From NCBI GenBank assembly GCA_001600175.1, contig BCJC01000001.1:3829652-3893651 (forward strand): a stretch of 64,000 bases of DNA. The letters run 5' to 3'. The DNA is from Erythrobasidium yunnanense (lineage: Eukaryota; Basidiomycota; Cystobasidiomycetes; Erythrobasidiales; Erythrobasidiaceae). Under the pieces are notes generated by a model. The model made no database searches and was not told the DNA's origin. It saw only the letters and a list, made by a program, of their open reading frames with translations. Every line of letters begins with the position of its first letter. Position 1 is the first letter of the stretch. The translations under genes were made by a program, and so were the position numbers. Below, piece after piece: positions 12,188 through 23,525 of this stretch.

Positions 12188-13324
12188 TCAATCTTCGCTC
12201 AAGTCTATCACGGTTCCGGGCTCTGTCTTACGCAAACCCGGCTCTGACTTGACCCTCTTTCGGAGAGCAGCATTCTCCTTCCTGAGCTTTTCCAGTTCCG
12301 AGTCATCGTCAGAGTCATCGATTTCGATGATCTTCCTGGCCTTCTTGGAACCAGGGGCGGTCTTCTCTGGTTTCACGACGATCTCAGGCGTGTTGCTAGA
12401 ACTTGCAGCCGTTTCCGCTTCTCTATCTGCGTAGGGCACTATCCCTCGTGCTTCGAGAAGATCGCGGGATAGATAGTGGAATTGAAAGGTGCAATAAGGA
12501 TCCTTCTGTGTATCTGTCACGACAAGATCTCAGTTCGGGGTCTCGCTCCCGGTGCATGAGTCTCACCGATGAGCGTAGTCGTAAGGTAGGTAGCTTTCAC
12601 GGTCTTGACAGCCTCGCCGTACGTGGATGTGTGACTGATTTGTGCTTTTTTACTTCTTTCTGAAAGTACGGTCGAAGCCTGTGAGGTTATCAGTGTGTAG
12701 GATGAGGGTCTCTACTGCTTCACTAACTTGCGGTTTGTTCGCGTAAGAGCCATTACCGGGCCCGCCGAAGCTGGCTCGCAGGATTTTGATGCAAATACTA
12801 CGAGATGTATCAGCACGGGAGCACTGTTGCTTCAGCAAGCGACATACCTGCCGGCATTCTTTACTACATCTTCTTCGTTACACGCGGCGGTATCATCGTC
12901 CGTAAGTTGCAGCTGTCGTGTAAGATCAGCAATCTATCCGCTAACGCAGCAGACAGCTACAGAGGTCTACCTTGGCAAACTTGAGGGGACGCACAGTGTA
13001 ATCGTCCTCTTGCAGCCCAATGCAAGGATAGAGAGTAGATGGGAGGTCTGTAGATTTGGCTGCTACCCCGCGGATGAATCTGCCATCCGCATAGTAGTAG
13101 CTTGCTATTGAAGGTCGGGGAGTATTGGGATTGCGCCAATATATTCTGGACTCAGTGTCCTCGAAGGACGCGATGTACCCTGTGATCTTGCTGTCGTCGA
13201 TAACCTCCGGCTTGTAGACTTCGCTCTTCTTCCAGAGGCCATTGAGATCCTTGGTCTCGATGTACGCTTCGAAGCCCATGAGCTTTAGACTGTCCTGAGT
13301 GCCGCTTGGACCTGGCGCAGCCAT
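12188..13324 (-). CDS. Family A member 4: DUF7918-like protein with C-terminal SIM-like motif
   Basis: The last, upstream-most copy of the array. Exon 1 carries GFEAYIET, ITGYIAS, SRIYWRNPN and YADGRFIRG. A central block reads LTDDDTAACNEEDVVKNAGR. The second conserved block near 12440-12490 is YCTFQFHYLSRDLLEARGIV. The tail has an acidic SIM-like patch (KIIEIDDSDDD), a leucine-zipper-like helix (ELEKLRKENAALRKRV) and the terminal TVIDLSED directly before the stop. Two SIM-like patches bracket the coiled coil, so this member is the strongest candidate in the family for SUMO binding, which is inference. It is divergent from the Tyr/Arg/Gln-rich gene, with 485 bp between the ATGs. Confidence 0.73.
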
Positions 13325-13809
13325 CTTTCGACTGCAGTTTGAGACGACTTCGAGGTGTTGTGTCAGAAAGCAGTATGAGACGATGCAGCCAGTTATGTCA
13401 GATCGGCGTTCCGCAAGAGAAGAGGCAGCGTGTAGGGCGCGTCTGGTCTGTCTACTCTTCGCGCGTGAATTGGCTTGAGAAAGAAAGACGTCGAAACGCG
13501 CAAAGAGACGGGAAAACAGTTACGATGCGTCGATGACTACAAGACTACAGGTATACATGGGAGCAGCCTGCTCAATCGCGCTGTTTCTAACTAGAACTGC
13601 ACTCGCGACTGCAACCCGAAGTGATGTAACGTACCGTATAAATGTGAACACTTCGGAAAGACACACTCAACTACTTCAGACCCATCATTCGCGGAAGTGC
13701 TACGCTTCCCTTTCATGAGCCTGCTGTGCCAATGACGTCTATGCCAGACTTACCCGCCTGAAAAGCTCGTTTCGACCTTGACCGATCTGCTTTCACCTGA
13801 ACAAACACC
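13325..13809. other. Divergent intergenic region between family A member 4 and the Tyr/Arg/Gln-rich gene
   Basis: Must hold promoters in both directions. The open frames inside are short and without conserved features; no TATA-like or repeat element stands out. Confidence 0.45.
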
Positions 13810-14627
13810 ATGTCAGGATTTCTAGCCAGACAAGCAGTGGGATACGCTCGTAGGAGAGGTGCCTTTAGCCGCCATCCGCGAGTAGCGACTCCGTACAATC
13901 AGTATGCGGCACCAAGCTCAAGGGCAGTCAAGGTGAGTACTCGGTCCTTCAACAAGAGCATTGCTGATGAGCTGAGCAGGAGACCAGACGAAGTGGAACC
14001 CGAGGGTACGGCTATGGCTATCCTCGATATGGATATCAGCGAAGCTACCAGGCCGTCCCTTATCAGCGTCAGCGAAACTATGGAGGATATACTAGATATC
14101 CTAGACAGTCATACTACAGTCGCAGGCCAGCTGTAGTCCAGCAAGTAGTCCCGCAGGTCGTACAGCAGGTAGTCCCGCAGCCGGCACCAGCTGTCGCCGT
14201 AGCACCAAAAACATACGTTCCAAACCGAAGGAGATATCAAAGACGCGTGCGTAGTTGTGATGTTGCAGCATGCTAGAAACTGACCGGGTTTTCGCAGATT
14301 CCCCGCCGATACGCCTTTTCGAGAGTATACATGGCCGCCATAAACGCTCCTCGAGCATACCGTACAGCTGTCCGTCGCCACGCACGAGACTGGGATGCGA
14401 TGCGTCGTCAACTAGGCATCAAGCACGCTGAAGATCCGATGGAGCTGCCATCTCGCTTGCATCCAGGCGACAGGTACAGGACTCGACATGAGCTTATTCC
14501 GGCTTTCTCAGACGTCATATGTGATGAGCTTGATAGAATGCAGAACCCGCAGATCGCCATGCCAGTCGAGCAGGTTCCGGTCATGCCCGTTCAGTCGCTG
14601 CCAGTCGGAGGAGCAGTGGTCGTATAG
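13810..14627 (+). CDS. Tyr/Arg/Gln-rich low-complexity protein of unknown function
   Basis: Three exons join in phase 0: 13810-13932, then an intron ending gagcag at about 13980, a second exon to about 14250, and a last exon from about 14297. The N-terminus (MSGFLARQAVGYARRRGAFS) is basic and could be a mitochondrial presequence. Exon 2 is strongly biased: RGYGYGYPRYGYQRSYQ followed by repeats of VVQQVVPQ. The last exon looks like a folded helical region (RTAVRRHARDWDAMRRQLG) with a hydrophobic Pro/Val tail. Once spliced, the alternative frame in exon 2 that reads as Ile/Asp-rich disappears. I do not recognise a family. The Tyr/Arg/Gln composition is typical of prion-like or RNA-binding disordered regions, but no RNA-binding domain is present. 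Confidence 0.65.
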
Positions 14628-14665
14628 GTTCAGCATGTAATATAGGCGAGTATTTACTGATTAGT

Positions 14666-16461
14666 ATGCGACCTTATACTGATTCGGATCAACAAGTCCA
14701 AGTATTGACTTCTCTTCTTCACGATGATTCGGTTGTTTTCGAAGCCCAAATGAACGAACCCCAGGGTCTTGACGGCGCCGCGAACGAAGGCTTCAACGCC
14801 GACATCTCTCTCGTACGGCCATCATCCATCAGCTCTGCTCGAACAAGAGCACCATCCAGATTGCCCAGCCGGATCCCGTCAACGCGAGTTGTCGAGGAAG
14901 ACGCAGAGTCGCGGGAAGATGAAAGTAGTAGTAATAATGAGGCGGAATTGCTGCAGAAGGCGACGCAGCCCGTTACTGGGTTGAGGATGAGGTGGGAGAG
15001 AGAAAGAGAGTGCACTGACTCAGAAAGCTGAACCTGGAATTGTCGCAGGATCATGCGCTTTACGCCATCGTGGTTCAGCGTTACTGTGCGCACTTTCTAC
15101 GTGGCATACAACCTACTCCGAGCTGATGTAATTTAATATAGATGGGAACCGGCATCTGCAATTCTCTCCTGTTTCTCATGCCCTGGCAAGCAACGCATAA
15201 TGTCTTCAAAGCTATAGGATGTGCCTTCTTGGTTCTCGATATCCTCCTCTTCATCTTCTTCATCTCGCTCACTATCGCCAGATATTCGATGTTTCCGGAA
15301 ATATGGATGGCTATGCTGGGTCATCCTGTTCACTCGCTCTTCTTGGGTACTCTGCCTATGGGATTCGTGACGATTATCAGTGGGATAGCTCTGCAGGGTT
15401 CTGCATTCGGCCTCTCTGGTTCCGTCGAGGCTGCAGCTGGTTTATGGTGGGTAGCACTTGTGCTATCGTGCTTAACAGCTTGTCTAGTCCCTATGGCGAT
15501 GCAAACTATATCCACACACACCTCCGATTCGCTCACTGCAGCTTGGCTACTCCCCATCGTCCCTCCAATCACAATCGCCGCAGCCGGATCATCAATCTCT
15601 AATCTATTAATCGACACGGACCCAGACTACGCACTCAAGATTTGGATTGCGAGCTATATCATGAATGGTATAGGATGCTTACTGGCATCTATGGTGCTCG
15701 TTCTATATTTTCAAAGACTTATTCTACATCATATACCTGGGAGAGAAGTTGTAGTGTCGACTTTCCTCCCTCTTGGTCCATGTGGTCAGGGTGGTTATGC
15801 ACTTCTTCAGCTTGTGAGCCAGACTCGCTGTACGTCAGCAGGTAATTACTGACTCTTTCGCAGGGTCGAGTCTCACGCAAACTGTTCCCCATAATATCAG
15901 CTCGTCATGCGAACGACACCGACGGCCTAGGCATCATCTCCGAAGCTGCAAACGGCTTATATGCATTTGGGATCGGGATGGGTCTCCTTACATGGGCGCT
16001 TGGTCTATGGTTCACCTTCATTGCTATCGCAAGTCTCTGCGTACATCGCTATAACGGAAGTATACGGTTCAATGCCGGTTTCTGGAGCTTCACTTTCCCT
16101 CGTGCGTCTTCACGCGCTTCCTTCCTCCGCTCTAGTATCCACTGACCAAGTTGGCCGACGTGCAGTGGGCTCACTCAACCTCCTCACCTACGCACTAGCC
16201 GAGACGTTCAGTTCCACTTTCTTCAAAGTAGTCGGTACGATAATGACCGTCTCCGTCATATCACTATGGGCATTCGTATTCGTGCCTACTGCAAAAGGCT
16301 TCTATACAGGCTCGCTCTTCCAGGCGCCTTGTTTGGTAAAACTGCCGGATCTGTTGGCTGATAATAATACTAAAGCGAGGGGAGAGAAGGGAAGACAGGC
16401 TGAAGATGGGAATGGGAATGCGAATGGCAATGTAGGGAAGGAAGGGTCGGCGCAGCGGTAA
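14666..16461 (+). CDS. SSU1/TDT-family sulfite or C4-dicarboxylate transporter
   Basis: A plasma-membrane transporter of the tellurite-resistance/dicarboxylate (TDT) family, which includes the yeast sulfite efflux pump Ssu1 and fission-yeast Mae1. A hydrophilic N-terminal exon (14666-14990) is spliced to a tiny exon giving TPSWFSVTM, which joins GTGICN at 15142; this junction recreates the family signature SWF.VTMGTG. Then follow YPEIWMAMLGHPVHSLFLGT, a typical TDT segment, and about ten hydrophobic helices. A later splice at about 16105-16165 joins FTFP to LGSLNLLTYALAETF, again a family motif. The long Ser/Glu-rich cytoplasmic N-terminus is unusual. Ssu1-like sulfite export is my first choice, since FTFPLG and YPEIW are typical of that branch, but substrate cannot be read from sequence. 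Confidence 0.82.
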
Positions 16462-16578
16462 TGATGGATGGATCCTTGTAGCTTTTTGTGCATTGTGTTT
16501 TTAAGCATGTACTATAGCATCGCAAATTGTTGGTATACGTATTGACATGAGATGTGCTACTGACCACTGATGCACTCT

Positions 16579-17635
16579 TTACTCCCCCTTCTCTTTCAGA
16601 TACTGGTATACGACCGAGAAATCCTTTTTCGCAAACTTCTCTGTCCCTTCCACCTCTTTGTACAACCTCAGCGCCGCCTGACTCAGTTCCGACAGGCTTC
16701 CCTTCAGTCTCCCATTCCCCGCAACTATGCCAGCCTGTTCTTCCGCCTCTAGCGCCAATTCCAGATCCTTCCTCATCAACCCAACTCCGAATCCACCTTC
16801 ATAGTCCCTCCCTGCAGGCGCACCTTCCACTATCCCCGGAACGGGGTTGTTGCTCTCTGAAGGCCAGCATTTGCCCGTTGATGTGTTCAACACCTGCGCG
16901 AGTATCTTGGGATCTAGACCCAATTTCTGCCCCAGAAGCATGGCGTCGCATGTAGCCAAGTTCGTTAATGCCAATGCATAGTTATTCGCGAGCTTCGCAG
17001 CCAGCCCTGCGCCGGGGTAGTCGCCGCATACTATGATCCGTCTCCCCATCGTCCGTAATAAGGATTGTATGCGCTCCAGCTTCACGGAGGATGGGTGGGA
17101 GACCATGAATGTCAATGAGCCTGCAGTTGCGCCTACTACGCCTCCCGACACAGGCGCATCTACGAGTGTTGCTCCCTGTTTCTGCAATGCATCACTGAGC
17201 TTTTTAGTCGCTGCTGGGGATATCGTGGATGAATCTATAAACAGTTTGTCTTTTATACTTGGATCTTGTAGGAATGGTTTGAACACGCTCTCTACGTGCG
17301 AAGTGTTGGGTAGCATAGTGATGATTGTATCTGCTGCTTTTATGCATTCGGAGGACGAAGAAGCTATCTTTGCGGAAGGGTTGGAGGAGGAGAACGAGTC
17401 TAGTGCTGGTTGGTAGGCGTCGTGGACATGTAGGGTGTCTTGGGGTGTCAGGCTTTTCAGTAAATTGGCTGCCATGGGTGCGCCCATTCTTCCAAGGCCT
17501 GCTCATCACGCTTAGCTTAGATATTGAGTGTAGATACGGTGCATATCTACCTATGAATGCATAGCTTGCTTGATGTCTACTGCTCGTCGAGAGTAGCCGG
17601 CGACCAGTATAGCCGGGGACGCGTCGCATCATCAT
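16579..17635 (-). CDS. 3-hydroxyisobutyrate dehydrogenase, mitochondrial
   Basis: Oxidises 3-hydroxyisobutyrate to methylmalonate semialdehyde with NAD in valine breakdown. Exon 1 encodes a presequence-like leader (MMMRRVPGYTGRRLLSTSS) and ends in SYAFIG. A short intron (about 17504-17555) is removed to give IGLGRMGAPMAANLL, the NAD-binding motif. Downstream are the substrate-binding signature DAPVSGGVVGATAGSLTFMV and GAGLAAKLANN, which contains the catalytic Lys. Length fits the family. The three ATGs at the start, on the 17635 side, support the mitochondrial form. It is convergent with the SSU1-like gene (117 bp apart) and divergent from HEM1. Confidence 0.93.
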
Positions 17636-17809
17636 CAGAGACAGACAGGCAGGAAGAGGAGGGAGAGGATGAGAATGAGAATGATGTAATGTTATCTTAT
17701 CTGATAAGGTGTCAAGTCTCAAGGATACTCTGCCGGATGTCCGGTCTCTCTGCTCTCTGCTGCTGGAGATTTGCCACCCTTCTCCTTATGAAATTTCAGC
17801 CGGCATGTG

Positions 17810-17814
17810 ATTGG
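17810..17814 (-). promoter_or_regulatory. CCAAT box in the HIBADH/HEM1 divergent promoter
   Basis: ATTGG on the plus strand (CCAAT on the minus strand), about 100 bp before the HEM1 ATG. In several fungi HEM genes are activated through CCAAT by the HAP2/3/5 complex; its use here is inferred from position only. Confidence 0.35.
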
Positions 17815-17915
17815 CTGATCGGCCTTCGCCATGGAGATGGGCGAGGCTCACCTCGAAACCTGACTCTTCTTTCTTTCTCTTCTTTCAAATCATCAACAAC
17901 AAGAGTCTTACTACA

Positions 17916-20333
17916 ATGTCCTTAAATCTGGCCAACATTACGGCCTTTAAGGGATCCTGCCCGTTCCTCGCAAAGACGAGCAATGCAAAGCTCAGGAATA
18001 TGAGCACAGTCGTCAGCATCCAGGGAATATCCAAGCTCAGAGCAAGAGCAGAGGGGTGGTGTGTATACTCTCATTAATGATATTGAAGCTTGAACTGCGT
18101 TAACGATGGTATTAGCCCCATCCTCGGACCCGTCCTGGCAACGAGAGCGACCCAGCTGGGCTACCATACAACAGCAGCAAGAGGATACGCAGAAGTAGCA
18201 GACAGACGAACAATCGATGCAATCCATCGTAAAGAAGGTGTCAAACCGGGACAGGGTGGAGTGTGCCCTCATGCAGCAGCTGGAATCGCAGCAGCCAGAA
18301 GAGCAGAAGATCTAGCGAAACAGGCAAACGCAACAAAGGCAACTGCTGCTACCACTACTAGCACTACTCAGTCGGAAGCTACTACATCCTTCGAGTCACC
18401 TACGACGTCGCAGAATGCTACAACTCCTCAGAAAGCAGCTGCGCCCGCGGGCAAAGAGAAGGACCCAGAGATCGCTGCGATGCGAATGAACAGCGCAAAC
18501 GCAGGCTTCGACTACAATGCCTTCTACGCAGAGGAACTAGACAAGAAGCATAAAGACAAGTCGTACAGGTGTGTCAGCACTGTCATCCGACGATCTTTCA
18601 GAAGCCATCATCGCTGACCTAAGAATGGACTCGCGCAGATACTTCAACAACATCAATCGACTCGCTGAACGATTCCCTATCGCGCACACGGGATCAGAGA
18701 ATGAAGTTACAGTATGGTGCTCGAACGACTATCTCGGAATGGGAAGAAACCCTACCGTGCTCGAGACGATGAAGTGCGTCTAACTCTCCATAGATTGCCA
18801 GACAAGCTCCTTACATGTGCATTAATAGACAAACACTCGCAAAGTACGGAGCTGGTGCTGGAGGTACCCGAAACATCGCAGGCAATAACGCACTTCATCT
18901 TGCTCTCGAAGATGAAGTCGCAGACCTGCACCGCAAGCCTGCAGGTCTCGTCTTCTCGTCATGCTACGTTGCAAATGATGCTACTCGTGCGCTTGTTTCC
19001 TCTCTTTACTGTCAGCAAGCTGACGTTGTTTGGTATGAAGTGTCCACCCTCGGCTCCAAGCTACCTAATTGTGTCTTCCTCTCCGACTCGTCCAACCACG
19101 CCTCAATGATCGAAGGTATCCGCCATTCGCGTGCGCAAAAGGTTATATTCAAGCACAACGACGTGGTCGACCTCGAATCCAAATTAGCCGCTTTACCCAA
19201 ATCACAACCCAAGATCATTGCCTTTGAGAGCGTTTATTCAATGTGTGGCTCCGTAGCGCCCATTGAGAAGATTGTAGAGCTGGCAGAACAGTATGGTGCG
19301 ATTACATTCTTGGATGAAGTGCATGCTGTGGGCATGTATGGTGAGAGAGGAGGAGGTGTAGTGGAACATCTAGACTATGGTTGGGATTATGAGAAGGCGA
19401 GAAAAGAGGGAAGGAAATCAGTCATGGATAGAGTCGATATGATTACTGGTGAGTTCGGCCCATTGGCAAGGCAGCTGAGAGTCTGGCTGACGATCATGCA
19501 TCGCAGGCACACTCGGCAAAGCATACGGTGTCGTTGGAGGCTACGTAGCTGGCTCCACAGACCTCATAGATAAGTCTAGCAGTCACCTAGCCTTCGGTCT
19601 ATCGCTTACGGAGGCTGATGTTGCTGGAAATGCACATGTATGCAGGTCGTACGCACCTGGATTTATTTTTACGACATCCATCCCACCTGCTATCGCATCC
19701 GGAGCCCAAGCTTCTATCGCTTTCCAGAAATCCCGCCTCGATGATCGCCGTCTTCAGCAGATCAACACGATCGCAGTCAAAGACGCTCTGGCTGCTTCTG
19801 ATATCCCAGTGGTACCTGGTCCTTCACACATTATCCCTGCGCTTGTTGGAGATGCTGCGCTTGCAAAAGAGGCATCCGACATGCTGCTCACCAAGCATAA
19901 CATCTACGTCCAGAGCATCAATTACCCCACTGTGCCAAGGTATGCATCACTCCCTACCCCATCGAGAACGAGTTGCTGATGCTATCCTTGTTTGCTGTAT
20001 TGCAGAGGTGAAGAGCGACTCCGCATCACGCCTACTCCAGGCCACACCACCACTCAGATCGCCGGCCTCGTGTCCGCCCTAAACGACTGCTGGAACACCC
20101 TTGGCCTCAAGCGTACTTCAGACTGGGCAGCCATTGGCGGTCGCGCCGGCGTAGGCGCCGCTAACCACGTTGCACCACCTAGAATCTGGAGCGACGCTCA
20201 GCTTGGACTGTTAGATGGTACTGCGCCCAAGACGATCGATGATAGTGCCATGATGGAAGGTCAGAAGACGACGTACAAGGCGCCGTTCCAGCATGAGAAC
20301 AACACTTCGCCTGCTGTTGGTGTAGCTGCATAA
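17916..20333 (+). CDS. HEM1: 5-aminolevulinate synthase, mitochondrial
   Basis: The PLP enzyme that condenses glycine with succinyl-CoA, the first step of heme synthesis in the mitochondrial matrix. The N-terminal region has two Cys-Pro heme-regulatory-like motifs, SCPF at residues 14-17 and VCPHA further on, separated by a Thr/Ala-rich linker. The catalytic core begins with [17 protein letters not shown] and contains [10 protein letters not shown], the PLP-proximal [11 protein letters not shown] and the Schiff-base Lys in [15 protein letters not shown]. The C-terminal part has [12 protein letters not shown] and [12 protein letters not shown]. At least six short introns, the first at about 18057-18110. 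One intron around 19574-19650 has an unusual donor and its exact edges are uncertain. The start ATG at 17916 gives [17 protein letters not shown]. Confidence 0.95.
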
Positions 20334-20540
20334 GAAGCAGGTACTAGCGAGCAAAGATGTTGTCAATCTTCATCCAAGCGGATAGACGCGATGCAACGAA
20401 GCCAATTCCGTTGCGCATATTGTTCTCGGCTTTCGTTATCTATTGTCTACGCAGCTGACCCGCAGCTTGCCCCTTCGGTATATATACTCAGACCGTAAAT
20501 TTCTACTACACACACTGATCAAGCTCACGCCATGAAGTAT

Positions 20541-21334
20541 CTACGCAAATAGTCCGTAGTCCACTATGTTAAAACTGCCCACTGCTTCCTGAAACCATTG
20601 TTTCGCTCTCGCTTCCAGCTCTTTCGTATGCTGATACACTTCTTCCGCTTCCACGCTGGTAGCTTTGCCCAGCGGTACATTGACAGTCACCGTGATATCC
20701 GCACCTCTTTTCGGCTTACTTGGCTCATTTTGATCAGGCGATAAGTCTACGCGTATCAAGCCTAGATATATCTTTACGAGGTCCGCTTCTGAAGCTGGAA
20801 GATTGAATTTAGAGACTGTCTGGACGCCTTCTAGCGTACAGTATAGATGCGTATATGAGCCATTCATGGAGGAAGAAGGAGTAGAGGAGGAAGGAGAGGA
20901 AGAAAGAGTGGATGGAAGAGGAAAGGGAGATGAGATGGTATCGATGGTGGAGGAGAGGGCAGTATTGTCATGCGCAAGGGACGAGAAGTGGAACCTGCAG
21001 GAACGCAAGCAGAAATATCTCAGGATGCTGTAATACAGAAGACAGATGTCACGTAGTGAGAATATCAAAGCATACTTGACTGCTTCTTGTAGATCAGAGC
21101 CAGCAGCTCCTTCTTGGACAATCTCCAATATCTCGAAAATGATTGAAACATCTGAATCTTGGAACAGGAAGACCTCTTGCGTATCTGGAATCTGTCGGAG
21201 ATCACTGCAATACCACTGGCGAGTCAGCTCTCCGTATGCTTCTTCAGAAGAGAGCCGGACCTCGCGTCGATGATGCCTTCTGGAAGATTGCTCGTTAGGG
21301 CGCCGCCGAAGAGCTCCCGAACTCTTGAAGGCAT
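20541..21334 (-). CDS. MOG1: Ran-binding protein MOG1
   Basis: A small nuclear factor that binds Ran/Gsp1 and promotes nucleotide release during nuclear protein import. The spliced N-terminus reads MPSRVRELFGGALTSNLPEG then IIDASDLRQIPDTQEVFLFQ, the classical Mog1 opening; the intron (about 21204-21259) has a GTCCGG donor. The next segment, DSDVSIIFEILEIV, is also typical. After a second intron the C-terminal part contains a Ser/Pro-rich insert (about 30 residues) before the conserved HLYCTLEGVQTVSKFN. The stop lies at 20541, convergent with HEM1. The insert length is larger than in yeast Mog1. Confidence 0.88.
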
Positions 21335-21601
21335 GGAGGAATCTGCTTGAATGGTTGTACGGTACACAGTTGGAGTGCAAGCCAAGTTCAGGCAAAGTCA
21401 AGAGGGTGATCGACCATCACGATGAAGCACACAAGACGCTTAGCTACGTGCACCGATATCACTTCCGTATACTTAGATAAGGTCAAGTGGGGAGATGATC
21501 AGGCTCATCAGTAGATTTCAAGCGGTGAATGAAGATCGTTCGGAAAAGGCGTGTACAGATACTTCGCGTTGCCTAGTCAATACAGATTGCGATCTATCAT
21601 T

Positions 21602-22767
21602 CTATGCAGAAGGAGCCGCCTGCGCTTCCGATCCAGCAGTCTCCGTCTCGTTGCTCGCCGTACTGCTCTCCAATTTCTCGATAGCCTCTTTCAGTTCCTC
21701 CTTCTTGAGTATCGAGAAGTTCTGTTTAGGCGTCACTAGTGCCAACTCTACGTTGTTCTCGTCTAGCTTCTCTTCCATGACTTGCTTGAGCACTTTCAGC
21801 GTCAGGACTTTGGCTTCGTCCAGCGTGAGGGACTGCCAATGACATAAGGAGAGTCAGCTTGGAATGTAGAAGGGTAAGAGGGAGGGAGAGGACGCACCTT
21901 ATGCCACGAATCTTGTAGCTCTGTCTGTGCTCCTTCACTGCCTGACCCGATTGCTTTCGCATCGTATCGCATGAACGTCCCGCTTGGATCTACGTGGTAT
22001 AGCTGAGGGCCATTCTCATCGACACCTGCTAATAACAGTGCAACACCGAATGGGCGGGACTGTAGAGAAGTAACGCGTCAGCCAATGTCTGTCTCAAGAG
22101 GAAGGGTTCACCGCACCATCATGGCATCATCGTCCGCTGTAGACTCTCCAAAACGCATAGCCAAGTCGCCTATCGCTTGTGTCACGCTCTCGACCTTGAT
22201 ATGCTCGTCATATGTGAATGTGTGGTTCTGCGAGAGTCGAGGCGTGAGGATGCTTAGTACACGCAAGCTGAAGGATAGCCTACCTGCGCCGTCACTCTAG
22301 CATGATCAACCATAGTTCTTGCATCTGCAGTCAAGCCTGACATTGCACATCCGATATGCGAGTCGATTTCCATGATCTTCTCTACGGAGCTTGCTTCGAG
22401 TAAGGGTGATTGGATCCTCTTCTCTACGCCTAGAACGACACCTTGACTCGTCTGAATACCGACAGTCGTGCTTCCCAGCTGGATGAACATGAGATGATTA
22501 GCTTGCGTCAGTCGGTCGTGTCGAGGTCCAGCGCCCAGCAGACTCGCCTTGATGGCTTCGATAGCATATTCGACTTTATACGTAGGTCATGTCAGTAAGG
22601 ACCGTAGGGATGTAGCTGTGCTGCGCTGCCCAGCTCACTCTGGAAGATACGGCCTTCAGGACTGAACGATGATACCGACCGGTCTGCAGGAGAAGCGTAA
22701 GCTGATGAAACACTTCATTTCTGTTGTTGTTAGCCTATGCACCGTATTCTCCTCGGGTCATAAACAT
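21602..22767 (-). CDS. PUP2: 20S proteasome subunit alpha type-5
   Basis: A structural alpha-ring subunit of the 20S proteasome. The spliced N-terminus gives [20 protein letters not shown] then IFQ and [15 protein letters not shown], the alpha-subunit signature. [20 protein letters not shown] and [16 protein letters not shown] are typical of alpha-5. The C-terminus ([20 protein letters not shown]) is followed by an acidic/Ala-rich tail longer than in most orthologs. At least six introns; the first exon is very short. The two ATGs near the 5' end (22767 and 6 bp later) make the exact start ambiguous by two residues. Divergent from EMC6. Confidence 0.95.
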
Positions 22768-22868
22768 GTTGGCGGATTTGGCGTTGGTCGCGGTAAGGCC
22801 AAGGTCCAGATGCAAGTCGATGGATTTCACAGCTTTCCTTTCTGACAATCGAATGCTAATTATTTCAG
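22768..22868. promoter_or_regulatory. Short bidirectional promoter between PUP2 and EMC6
   Basis: Only 101 bp separate the two divergent ATGs, so both genes must share this segment as promoter and 5' leader. I see no canonical proteasome-control element in it. Confidence 0.55.
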
Positions 22869-23387
22869 ATGGACGACTTTGCTAATCCTGAGCTGGCACT
22901 ACACCCTGAAAACCTCGCACACAATGCAAGAGTGCTCTCCAACATCCGCGCAGGTCCGCCTACTGTCTTCTGGCCATGCCGAATCAAGCATACACACTCT
23001 TGACTCTGATACCACAATGTATAGCCATAGCAAGCATCTCTGGAGCAGTCGCCGGTCTTCTTGGCGTCAGTGCTCGCGACCTTGTATATTCGCGACTAGG
23101 CTGACATCTAGCTATTTAGCTGACCTCCTGGAGCGGATTCCTCTTCTATGCTCTTACATCTGCCTGGGTAGCGCTGGTCATGGCTCTGTGCAATACGCAA
23201 CTCAAGCCAAAGCAATACTTCAAGAACGGCCTGTGGGAAACGGCAAGCCAAGGCTTCATTGGGAATGCGGCTAGCTTTACTCTCTGTACGTATATCGACT
23301 GTCGTCTGTGGGAGCCGTGCTTATGCGCGAACGGCAGTCTGGACGCTTTTCTACGGGCTCATTCATGTCTACGAGACATCAGCATAA
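22869..23387 (+). CDS. EMC6: ER membrane protein complex subunit 6
   Basis: A small membrane subunit of the EMC insertase in the ER. Four exons were read by eye: the first gives MDDFANPELALHPENLAHNA and RVLSNIRA. A tiny second exon gives SISGAVAGLLG, the third LTSWSGFLFYALTSAWVALV, and the last FWTLFYGLIHVYETSA before the stop. The order of a hydrophilic N-terminus, NIRA.SG..AG.LGL and three hydrophobic helices is that of EMC6. No single open frame covers it; it is found only after splicing. The first donor is GTCCGC rather than GTRAGT. Confidence 0.85.
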
Positions 23388-23525
23388 AGCAATGCACCCT
23401 GGAATATGAGGTGGTATATTGTCGTTGTACTAGTACACGAACAACGCGGAGAGCAGACGGTATATCGCGGACAAGTCAAGCAGGCGCATCTATGAGACAG
23501 AAGCCGATCTTCCGATGAAGACCCA

